A stretch of 8,348 bases of DNA from the NCBI GenBank assembly GCA_012521855.1, contig JAAYLO010000194.1:1-8348 (forward strand). The letters are read 5' to 3'. Below the pieces are notes generated by a model, which was not told the origin of the DNA, made no database searches, and saw only the letters and a program-made list of their open reading frames with translations. The position numbers and the translations under genes were made by a program. This stretch comes from Halanaerobiaceae bacterium (GTDB taxonomy: Bacteria > Bacillota > Halanaerobiia > Halanaerobiales > DTU029). Positions 1 to 5,967 of this stretch are shown piece after piece (positions within the stretch are counted from its first letter, which is position 1; every line of letters begins with the position of its first letter).

Positions 1-196
1 CAGTAACCATGATAACAATTTCTTTTCTGACATGATCCAGTGCCAGTGTTTCCAGGAGACGGTGATCGTCTGTACCGTTTCCTAGAACAATGGTTCCTCC
101 GGAAACCCCGCTTTTCCTGGCTGTTTTAATTACTTTACTTCCTGAACCAAAGTCTACCACTGTAAAGATCAGGTCAAAATACTTTTTATCCTTCAA
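1..196 (-). CDS. P-II-like signalling protein (partial, 3' end outside window)
   Basis: Only the first 65 residues are in the window. They begin (M)KDKKYFDLIFTVVDFGSG and continue with an ARKSGVSGGTIVLGNGT segment. This matches the first strand and helix plus the glycine-rich 'ARkaGatGGTil.grGt' motif of P-II-like proteins, a subgroup distinct from classical GlnB/GlnK, which begin MKxIxAIIxPFKL. Such trimeric proteins bind adenine nucleotides and control a partner, often a membrane transporter. I chose the TTG at 194-196: an AAAGGAG site lies 11 bases upstream (208-214) and the conserved strand starts within five residues. The gene overlaps the 3' end of the DUF1538 gene by 11 bases, so translation is probably coupled. 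Family assignment is from sequence motifs seen by eye; the T-loop and C-terminal strand are not visible. The ligand and regulatory target are inferred, not shown. Confidence 0.75.
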   Translation of the reverse strand, partial: MKDKKYFDLIFTVVDFGSGSKVIKTARKSGVSGGTIVLGNGTDDHRLLETLALDHVRKEIVIMVT

Positions 197-1685
197 CTTT
201 TTTCAGGCTCCTTTCTCCTGATTTCATTTTAAATATTAATCCCAGGATCTGTACAGTAAGAAGCGGTACCATAGTGACCAATGCCACTATGCCGAAAGCA
301 TCGACCAGTACATTGGCCCCTTCCACTGCTCCGGCCGCCCCCTGGGCAAATGAAAGTATAAAAGTAGTGGCCATCAGGCCTGAGGCAACAGTACCCGCAT
401 CAAAGGCAATACCCACAAAAAGTTTTGGTGTAAAACGGGTCAAGATCAGAGCAATCATGTAACCCGGTATAATATAATGCCAGAATTGAATCTTCGGGCT
501 TATAATCCTCAGCATGGACAGACTGATGGAGAATCCGACACCGATAGTCAGGGCTGCCAGAACCAGTACCCTCCTGACATAACCGCTGGTAATGTCCTCA
601 ATCTGGTGGGTTAAGACATGGACTGAGGGTTCAGCCAGTATGGTCAGAAAACCTGTAATAAAGCCGATAATCAAAAGAAGAGGGGTATTACCCATGGCAG
701 CCAGTTTATATCCCACTATACTTCCCACATCAAGGAATCCGGCATTAACACCGGTTAAAAGAAGAATCAGTCCGATCAGGGTATAGAGGAGACCTTTAAA
801 TATTGTTTTAAAGGCTTTTTTATCCAGATTAAAGGATATCTTCTGAAAAACAAGAAAGATAGCCAGTATTGGCAACACAGAGAAAAAAACATCTTTTACA
901 ACAAGGGGAATCTGCTGTATAAATGGTCCTGCAATTGACTCTGAATGGGGAAGAGTATATTCAAGCTCTGCCGCATTTATACTGCTTCTGCCGGCAATAC
1001 TCATAATGAGAACTGCCAGGACTGCTCCGGCAGCAGTTATACCTACCAGGCCGAAACTATCCCTTTCAGCTGCCCGGCTGTCTTTTTTCATAGAGGCTAT
1101 ACCTGCTGCAATGGCAAGAAAGAAGGGGACAGTCATGGCGCCGGTGGAGGCAGCAGCGGCATCAAAGGAGATAGCCAGAAACTCAGGAGCAGCAAAAATA
1201 CTCAGGATAAATATAATTCCATATACGAGAAATAAGAGTTTATCCAGGGCTATATTGGAGACTATCCTCAGCACACTTACTGTCAGCATAATCCCTATAC
1301 CAAGTGCTGCAGTCAAAAGGATACTGAGTCTTGAAATCCTGCCTGCTGAAACATAATCCACCTGTCCTGAAAGCACATGAAGCCCTGGCTCGGCGATACA
1401 GATAATAAAGCCCATAATTATACCGGCAATCAGGATGAGGTAGAATTTGTTGCTTCTGGCCAGGGAATGGCCAGTCAAATTTCCGATCTGGGTGACACCT
1501 ATATCAACTCCCAACAAAAATACCGGTAATCCCAGAACCATAAATATAACACCCAGTATAAAACGAATTAATACGGTCCTTTCAAGGGGAATAATGGTAA
1601 AGTTCAAAATCAGGACAAGTATTGCTATCGGTAGTAATACAGTCAGGCCTTCTTTGAATTTTTCTTTAATTATGTTCAATACCAC
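186..1685 (-). CDS. DUF1538 membrane protein, two-repeat, putative cation/proton antiporter
   Basis: A 499-residue polytopic membrane protein with two homologous DUF1538 halves. Repeat 1 has AEPGLHVLSGQVD at about 98-110, FDAAAASTGAM at 174-184 and D209-x-FG. Repeat 2 has AEPSVHVLTHQIE at about 351-363, FDAGTVASGLM at 428-438 and D462-x-FG. The repeats are offset by about 253 residues, and the acidic and glutamine residues conserved between them are candidate ion-coordinating positions. From memory, paired DUF1538 proteins UmpA/UmpB of Halomonas zhaodongensis were reported as a two-component Na+(Li+,K+)/H+ antiporter; antiport here is inferred by homology. The start is GTG at 1683-1685, with AAGGA (1692-1696) six bases upstream; the nearby ATG (1685-1687) is out of frame and meets a stop at once. 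It lies 37 bases after the Yip1-like gene and overlaps the P-II-like gene, so the three probably form one operon. Confidence 0.85.
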   Translation of the reverse strand: MVLNIIKEKFKEGLTVLLPIAILVLILNFTIIPLERTVLIRFILGVIFMVLGLPVFLLGVDIGVTQIGNLTGHSLARSNKFYLILIAGIIMGFIICIAEPGLHVLSGQVDYVSAGRISRLSILLTAALGIGIMLTVSVLRIVSNIALDKLLFLVYGIIFILSIFAAPEFLAISFDAAAASTGAMTVPFFLAIAAGIASMKKDSRAAERDSFGLVGITAAGAVLAVLIMSIAGRSSINAAELEYTLPHSESIAGPFIQQIPLVVKDVFFSVLPILAIFLVFQKISFNLDKKAFKTIFKGLLYTLIGLILLLTGVNAGFLDVGSIVGYKLAAMGNTPLLLIIGFITGFLTILAEPSVHVLTHQIEDITSGYVRRVLVLAALTIGVGFSISLSMLRIISPKIQFWHYIIPGYMIALILTRFTPKLFVGIAFDAGTVASGLMATTFILSFAQGAAGAVEGANVLVDAFGIVALVTMVPLLTVQILGLIFKMKSGERSLKKVEG

Positions 1686-1722
1686 ATCACTTCCTTATCT
1701 TATAATTTTATAATGTGTAAAT

Positions 1723-2400
1723 TCATTTTATTGTCAGTCTTAAATAGGTAAAATATGCTGATATAAGTTTTATCACCGCCCAGGTATTAAAGATGATCAA
1801 AAAGGACTTTATTTTATTGTAATTGAAATATACAGATATCATGATTGTCAGCAAGACGACCTGCCACAGGCCGAAAATATTAATTTTTTTCAGAAGAGAA
1901 TTTATAAAAAGATCTGAGCTATTGAAAAAGAGAGCCAGGTTCAACCCTATATCCATACTGTTGAGTTTCAGCTTCAAAACAGAGTCCAGTAAAAACCCGG
2001 TACTGTTAAGAATACCTATATAGAGTACCCCGGTAAAAAGGTAACTGTATTTTGTGCCTTTTCCACCTGAGACCAGTGGTAATATAGTAAGAAAAAAGGC
2101 CAGTATGGGATAATAAAATACCTCAGTAAAGATAGTTGAGAGATAGGTTGAGAAATGGTGATATGAACTGTTCAGGTATGCAAGATTTTCTTTTTTCAAT
2201 TGCTCACTTTTTGAATCATCCCTTTTGACCCTTTCTATCTGCTCAGAAATTAATGAGGGAACAATGAGAAAAGAAGAGAAGATACAGATAATGATTATTA
2301 TAAGCAGTACAGGCAGCCAGTTATTCTTTTCTTTGCAATGATTAAATAATTCTGCAGGCTTGATAATGGTAAAAATTATATTCCGGATGACTTCCATCAT
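1723..2400 (-). CDS. Yip1-like polytopic membrane protein
   Basis: A 225-residue membrane protein with about five or six hydrophobic segments (roughly 29-49, 90-110, 119-138, 148-160, 172-192 and 198-220). A charged stretch between the first two (about 52-72, rich in K, E, D) probably lies outside the bilayer. The N-terminal layout, a short amphipathic start, 'IIKPAELFNHCKEKNNWLPVLL', then a long hydrophobic run, is typical of bacterial Yip1-domain (PF04893) proteins, whose function is not settled. Two adjacent ATG codons begin the gene; AAAGGA lies nine bases before the first. It is first in the minus-strand operon with the DUF1538 and P-II-like genes, directly downstream of a good promoter. 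The family call is by general pattern rather than a strong motif, so an unrelated uncharacterised membrane protein is possible. Confidence 0.65.
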   Translation of the reverse strand: MMEVIRNIIFTIIKPAELFNHCKEKNNWLPVLLIIIIICIFSSFLIVPSLISEQIERVKRDDSKSEQLKKENLAYLNSSYHHFSTYLSTIFTEVFYYPILAFFLTILPLVSGGKGTKYSYLFTGVLYIGILNSTGFLLDSVLKLKLNSMDIGLNLALFFNSSDLFINSLLKKINIFGLWQVVLLTIMISVYFNYNKIKSFLIIFNTWAVIKLISAYFTYLRLTIK

Positions 2401-2402
2401 AT

Positions 2403-2498
2403 ATATAATTCCTTTCTAATTCCTTTATATATTACCATGTTTATTATATCGGTTTTGCTCTAAATAGTAAAGTAATACAATGATAAAAGGAATTATAT
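2403..2498. repeat. AAAGGAATTA repeats flanking the divergent promoter region
   Basis: On the minus strand AAAGGAATTA occurs twice in tandem, at 2406-2415 and 2417-2426, with an 11-base period; the copy nearer the gene serves as the ribosome-binding region of the Yip1-like gene. A third copy in the opposite orientation is at 2486-2495. The outer left copy and the right copy form a perfect 13-bp inverted repeat (2403-2415 with 2486-2498) that brackets the predicted minus-strand promoter. It could be an operator set, or chance reuse of a Shine-Dalgarno sequence in AT-rich DNA. Confidence 0.4.
2443..2471 (-). promoter_or_regulatory. Predicted sigma-A promoter of the Yip1-DUF1538-PII operon
   Basis: Read on the minus strand, TTTACT (2466-2471) is separated by 17 bases from a perfect TATAAT (2443-2448). 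Transcription would begin near 2436, giving a leader of about 35 bases before the ATG at 2400. No other sequence upstream of the Yip1-like gene is as good a match. Confidence 0.6.
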
Positions 2499-2571
2499 TA
2501 TTTCTCTAGAAATATATATTTATATAAAAGACAATCAGGATTGCGGCACTTACGGGAAGGGGAAATGCTTG

Positions 2572-3219
2572 ATGGATTTGAATATATTCAGTACTGACAG
2601 CGGTATTTACAGGATAACGGAATGGATAAGCAGATTGGTATATGCCAATTTGCTTTGGGTCTTATTTACTTTACTGGGACTGGGTGTTTTTGGAATTATG
2701 CCTGCCACTCTGGGCCTTTTTGCAGTTATAAATAAATGGCTGAATGGCCAGGAAAACTTTCCGGTATTCCGTGAATACTGGAAAAATTATAAAGGCTATT
2801 TCTGGAGAATAAACCTGCTGGGCCTTATCATGTTTGCAATTGGAGCTGTTCTCTATATTGATTTAGAATATTTTCAGGATGCCCGGGGAGCACTTTACCA
2901 GCTTATAGAATACCTTTTCTACCTGTTCATCTTTTTATATCTTATTGACCTTATCTATATATTTCCCTTATTCCTGAAATATGATATTAAATTAAGGTAT
3001 ATAATAAAAAATGCCCTGTTTTTTGCCTTATTGGCACCGGCAGAAACTGTAAAAATAATACTGGGTTTAGCGGTCATAACTTTATTATTCTGGCGTTTAC
3101 CCAGTTTGCTGCCTTTTTTAGCCGTCAGTCTGCCGGTTTTCCTGATCAGCTGGTTTTCCGGTACCGGCATTGAAAAAGTAGAGGGTAAAATTCGGGAAAA
3201 CAGAAACAGCGGTTTTTAG
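2572..3219 (+). CDS. DUF624 (YesL-type) membrane protein
   Basis: A 215-residue membrane protein of the DUF624 family (PF04854). The diagnostic N-terminal half is present: a short leader, then 'YANLLWVLFTLLGLGVFGIM' followed by PATLGLFAVINKWLNGQ and VFREYWKNYKGYFWRINLLG, matching the family pattern N-x-LW...G..PAt.alf.v..k.l.g......F...k.nF. About five hydrophobic segments are visible (roughly 24-47, 80-97, 110-133, 146-171, 176-195), with a basic C-terminal tail inside. AAGGGG (2557-2562) lies nine bases before the ATG; a TTG at 2569 would add one residue and is equally spaced. DUF624 genes usually sit beside carbohydrate ABC importers, but the biochemical role is unknown. Here the gene precedes a family 5 importer operon, from which it is separated by 174 bases containing a separate promoter. 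No clear promoter was found for this gene; the best match, TTGCTC (2455) to TACAAT (2476), has only a 15-base spacer. Confidence 0.82.
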   Translation: MDLNIFSTDSGIYRITEWISRLVYANLLWVLFTLLGLGVFGIMPATLGLFAVINKWLNGQENFPVFREYWKNYKGYFWRINLLGLIMFAIGAVLYIDLEYFQDARGALYQLIEYLFYLFIFLYLIDLIYIFPLFLKYDIKLRYIIKNALFFALLAPAETVKIILGLAVITLLFWRLPSLLPFLAVSLPVFLISWFSGTGIEKVEGKIRENRNSGF

Positions 3220-3230
3220 GGAATGCCGTA

Positions 3231-3342
3231 GATTAATACACATATTCATCTGTCGAAAAAGAAAACAAAAGATATATTTATGTCAATATGGCATAAAATA
3301 ATAGGAGAATTATTTAAATCATCTTGAATATGTGTATGAATC
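3231..3342. repeat. Long-range 18-bp inverted repeat, candidate operator pair
   Basis: The left arm GATTAATACACATATTCA (3231-3248) and the right arm TGAATATGTGTATGAATC (3325-3342) are reverse complements at 17 of 18 positions. The arms are 94 bp apart centre to centre, close to nine helical turns. The right arm covers most of the -35 hexamer and part of the spacer of the downstream promoter. This geometry fits a regulator binding both sites and looping the DNA, or a repressor site at the promoter with an auxiliary upstream site. The regulator is unknown. Confidence 0.6.
3277..3297. promoter_or_regulatory. Near-palindrome midway between the inverted repeat arms
   Basis: Half-sites TTTATGTCA (3277-3285) and TGGCATAAA (3289-3297) are separated by ATA and match at 8 of 9 positions. 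The dyad centre (3287) falls within one base of the midpoint of the outer 18-bp inverted repeat (3286.5). It resembles an operator. It is not a terminator, because no T-run follows and the stem is weak. It is also not a CcpA cre site, because the central CG is absent. Confidence 0.35.
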
Positions 3343-3352
3343 AGGTTATAAT
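3324..3352 (+). promoter_or_regulatory. Predicted sigma-A promoter of the ABC importer operon
   Basis: TTGAAT (3324-3329) is followed after 17 bases by a perfect TATAAT (3347-3352). A start near 3359 would give a leader of about 35 bases carrying AGGAGGAG (3376-3383), which ends 10 bases before the ATG of the solute-binding protein gene. The -35 is overlapped by an inverted-repeat arm, so the promoter is probably regulated. Confidence 0.75.
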
Positions 3353-3393
3353 AGTAGCAGTTAAAAAAAAAGCAGAGGAGGAGTTTTTATTTT

Positions 3394-5889
3394 ATGAGTA
3401 GGCATTTGAGGTATTGTTTTGTCGTATTGTTGGTCTTGCTGATGTCAGTTACTGCTCTGGCTGTTAAAGGCCCGGTAGCTGATAAGGTTTACTTTGATGT
3501 TCGCATGGATGAAAACATTGGAATCAATGATGTAGCAACAGGACAGAGTGATATTTTCTACTATGGTGTTGACGGGAGTATTATTAACAGTCTTGATCCA
3601 TCCATATTGAGCAAACTGGAGGTTTATGATGTGCCTTCAGGCAGCTGGAGTCTTCAGTTTAATCCTTATCCAAATGTAGCTCCCTACACATTTGAAAAAG
3701 ATGGGAAGACAATCTTCAATCCATTTGCTATCCGCGAAGTAAGGTTTGCCATGAATTTCCTCATCAACAGGCAGTATATAGTTGACGAAATTCTGGCTGG
3801 AGCAGGCGGCCCTATGTTTACAATGGCCACACCGGGACAACCGGGAACATACAGGTATAACCTTCTTGCTTCAAAATTCGGTTTTACAGCAGAAGGTGAT
3901 GAAGAAAGAGCACTGGCTGATATTACAGCCGCCCTGGAGGAGGCAGCAGAACTTCCAGAAAACAAGGGCAGGCTGAAAAAAGAAGGCCAGTGGTGGACAT
4001 ATGACGGGGAACCAGTTACCATCAAATTTTATATCAGGGTAGATGACCCCAATGGCCGTTTGAAAGCCGGTGAATATATCAGCCAGCAGATAGAGAAAGC
4101 CGGTATCAAGGTGGAAAGGCTGCTCTGGGACCGTACCAAGAGTACACCTGTGGTATATGGTGGTAAACCGGAAAACTGGGAATATACTATCTATACAGAG
4201 GGTTGGGGAGCAGGTGCTACCAGACGTTACTGGGAACATATTGTTGCCCAGATGTATGCACCCTGGTATGGTTATATGCCGGGAGGTTTCTCTGATGGCT
4301 GGAAGTATGAGAATGAAAGGATCGACGAATTAACACAGGCTGCCTATACTGGTAAATTCCTGACAGAAGAGGAATACTGGGATCTGGCCCTGGAAGGCCT
4401 GGAACTTGGACTGGAAGAGGCAATAAGGATTTATCTCTGCTATCAGAACCAGTATTTTGTGGCAAATAAAGATAGATTCAATCAGCGTTTTGCCTATGGT
4501 ATGGGTGATGGTCTGACCAAATATACACTGGTTACTGCTGATACAAAAGACAAGATAGTAAGGGCTACACAGTATTCTGCCCAGGGAAGCCTGTTTATGA
4601 GTGCCTGGGATCCGGTTGGCCCTGATGGTTTCAATGACACTTATTCACGTAATATAGCAGATGTTTTATATGATGCACCTGCCATTGAGAGTCCTGCTTC
4701 TGGTGAATATGAGTTCGTTGGAGTTATCCCTGTTGAGGTTGAGAGTAATGTAACCAGAAATGAGGAAGGAGAACTGGTAGGGCATATAGCTGTACCGAAA
4801 AATGCAGTAAAATATGATTCTGCCAGAAAAGAATGGGTGGAAGTGGAAGCAGGTACAAGTTCTTTCTCAAGGGGTTTATACACCATCCGCACCAACAATT
4901 ACCACCATGGTATACCCATCAGTATGGTAGATTATCTCTATGCAGAAGCATTTGCAGAAGACTGGATAAATGAAGATTATGAAGGAGATCCCTACTATTC
5001 TGCTGCTTACTCCTCCTATGTAGGCGGAGCATCAGTAGGTGTCGCTACAGTTTATGACTTTGAAAACAATCAGATAGTAAACTACTTTGACTTCCAGTTC
5101 CCGGGAGAGAAAAACAGGCTGGCCGGCAGGGGAGCACCTGCCTGGTCTACCAGTGCAAATTCCGGTATTGGTGTGGCCTGGGAGGTTGTTGAAGCCCTGG
5201 CCAGAATGGTTGTAGGCGGCGGAGCTTCAGGCCAGAGATATTCCTTTGATGCCAGTACAGAAGGAGCCCTTGAGGTTGATGTTATCAGGCCCACCTGTGT
5301 GGCTGATATAAAGGCTGAACTGGAAAAGATGATTGCCGAGAAACATGTGCCTGTATATATCAAGGATTTTATCACTCCAGATGAGGCAGTTGACAGGTAC
5401 AGTGCTGCACTTGATTTTATCAACAAATACGGTCATGCCTATATCAGTAACGGCCCATTCATTATCACAAATATTGATTTTACAGCAAACTTTGTTGAAC
5501 TTACAGCCAACAGGGATGAAACCTATCCATTTGAACCAGAGTACTGGATTGAAACACTTGCTACAACAAGATACCAGGTGGATGGTATGAACATTCCTGC
5601 CCTGGCCCGCAAGGGAGAGGATATCAGGGTTGATATCTTTGTCACTGAAATTGAATATCCTGAAAAAGAAGGTGTACCTGCAGAAGTGGGTGAAGTACAA
5701 TTGACCCTCTTGACAGGGGATCAGGAGTATGTATTTGACACAGTTATTACCAGACCTGGTGCATTCCTGGGCGAGATTCCCGGCAGTGTAACACAGGGAC
5801 TGGAAACAGGTTCATATACTATTATGGCCACTGCAACTGCAGAAGGAGCAACACCTTCCACATATACAGTAACTATTTTGATTTACTAA
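3394..5889 (+). CDS. Exported ABC solute-binding protein, family 5 (SBP_bac_5), apparently circularly permuted
   Basis: An 831-residue exported binding protein for a peptide/oligosaccharide-type ABC importer; family members usually have 500-650 residues. Residues 1-23 form a signal peptide ending ALA, with no lipobox, so the protein is probably free in a periplasm. Motif order is unusual. Residues 31-58 (KVYFDVRMDENIGINDVATG, then QSDIFYYG) match the mid-family 'ldkivfrvipd...GeiDi' segment. 109-142 (NPFAIREVRFAMNFLINR...) matches 'pPFddvrVRqAl..aidr'. 229-243 (ISQQIEKAGIKVERL) and 262-272 (W...TEGWG) follow, then a canonical C-terminal-like stretch to about 385. Only then come features of a canonical N-terminus: 386-417 (IVRATQYSAQGSLFMSAWDP...), 503-515 (YHHGIPISMVDYL, like WHDGtplTaeDVvf) and 686-718 (NGPFIITNID...EYW, like GTGPYkl...NpdYW). 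Residues about 735-831 are an extra beta-rich domain. ATG start supported by AGGAGGAG and the signal peptide. Substrate unknown; a sugar oligomer is possible given the DUF624 neighbour. Confidence 0.9.
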   Translation: MSRHLRYCFVVLLVLLMSVTALAVKGPVADKVYFDVRMDENIGINDVATGQSDIFYYGVDGSIINSLDPSILSKLEVYDVPSGSWSLQFNPYPNVAPYTFEKDGKTIFNPFAIREVRFAMNFLINRQYIVDEILAGAGGPMFTMATPGQPGTYRYNLLASKFGFTAEGDEERALADITAALEEAAELPENKGRLKKEGQWWTYDGEPVTIKFYIRVDDPNGRLKAGEYISQQIEKAGIKVERLLWDRTKSTPVVYGGKPENWEYTIYTEGWGAGATRRYWEHIVAQMYAPWYGYMPGGFSDGWKYENERIDELTQAAYTGKFLTEEEYWDLALEGLELGLEEAIRIYLCYQNQYFVANKDRFNQRFAYGMGDGLTKYTLVTADTKDKIVRATQYSAQGSLFMSAWDPVGPDGFNDTYSRNIADVLYDAPAIESPASGEYEFVGVIPVEVESNVTRNEEGELVGHIAVPKNAVKYDSARKEWVEVEAGTSSFSRGLYTIRTNNYHHGIPISMVDYLYAEAFAEDWINEDYEGDPYYSAAYSSYVGGASVGVATVYDFENNQIVNYFDFQFPGEKNRLAGRGAPAWSTSANSGIGVAWEVVEALARMVVGGGASGQRYSFDASTEGALEVDVIRPTCVADIKAELEKMIAEKHVPVYIKDFITPDEAVDRYSAALDFINKYGHAYISNGPFIITNIDFTANFVELTANRDETYPFEPEYWIETLATTRYQVDGMNIPALARKGEDIRVDIFVTEIEYPEKEGVPAEVGEVQLTLLTGDQEYVFDTVITRPGAFLGEIPGSVTQGLETGSYTIMATATAEGATPSTYTVTILIY

Positions 5890-5903
5890 AAAAAGAATAA
5901 GAT

Positions 5904-5950
5904 GAATATATACCCCCTTTAACAGGGGGTGTATATTCTTTTATTTTATT
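5904..5950 (+). terminator. Strong intrinsic terminator between binding-protein and permease genes
   Basis: A 15-bp stem (5904-5918 with 5924-5938), containing a run of five C-G pairs and one U-G wobble, closes a 5-base loop (TTAAC). It is followed by TTTTATTTTATT (5939-5950). It begins 14 bases after the stop codon of the solute-binding protein gene. Because the permease gene begins 17 bases beyond and shows no separate promoter, the hairpin probably attenuates rather than ends the transcript, giving excess binding protein over permease. The stem could also stabilise the upstream message. Confidence 0.9.
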
Positions 5951-5954
5951 CACT

Positions 5955-5962
5955 AGAGGTGA
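5955..5962 (+). promoter_or_regulatory. Ribosome binding site that fixes a TTG start for the first permease
   Basis: AGAGGTGA sits five bases before TTG (5968-5970), and the next residues read YGRYVIKRIL, a typical DppB-type N-terminus. The ATG at 5972 is out of frame and stops quickly. The in-frame GTG at 5929 is inside the terminator stem and lacks a ribosome site. Confidence 0.7.
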
Positions 5963-5967
5963 TTTTC

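Noticed and set aside
945..1356. Plus-strand open frames opposite the DUF1538 gene
   Set aside because: The minus-strand frame shows conserved duplicated transporter motifs; the plus-strand peptides are low-complexity and lack start signals.
3220..3393. Terminator after the DUF624 gene or a CcpA cre site
   Set aside because: No GC-rich hairpin followed by a T-run is present, and no site with the central CG of the cre consensus was found.
3394..3420. Cys8 as a lipoprotein cysteine
   Set aside because: It comes before, not after, the hydrophobic core and lacks an L-x-x-C context.
3871..4239. Antisense open frame of 122 codons, plus other short antisense frames through 3637-4898
   Set aside because: They are shadows of the strongly biased codon pattern of the binding-protein gene; the predicted peptides are Cys/Pro/Ser-rich with no domain.
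5227..5700. Open frame of 157 codons on the minus strand
   Set aside because: It lies wholly within the solute-binding protein gene, antisense, has no ribosome site or recognisable protein features, and the plus-strand frame carries clear family motifs.
5929..5967. Upstream GTG start for the first permease, adding 13 residues
   Set aside because: It would begin inside the terminator stem without a ribosome site; TTG at 5968 follows AGAGGTGA at correct distance.
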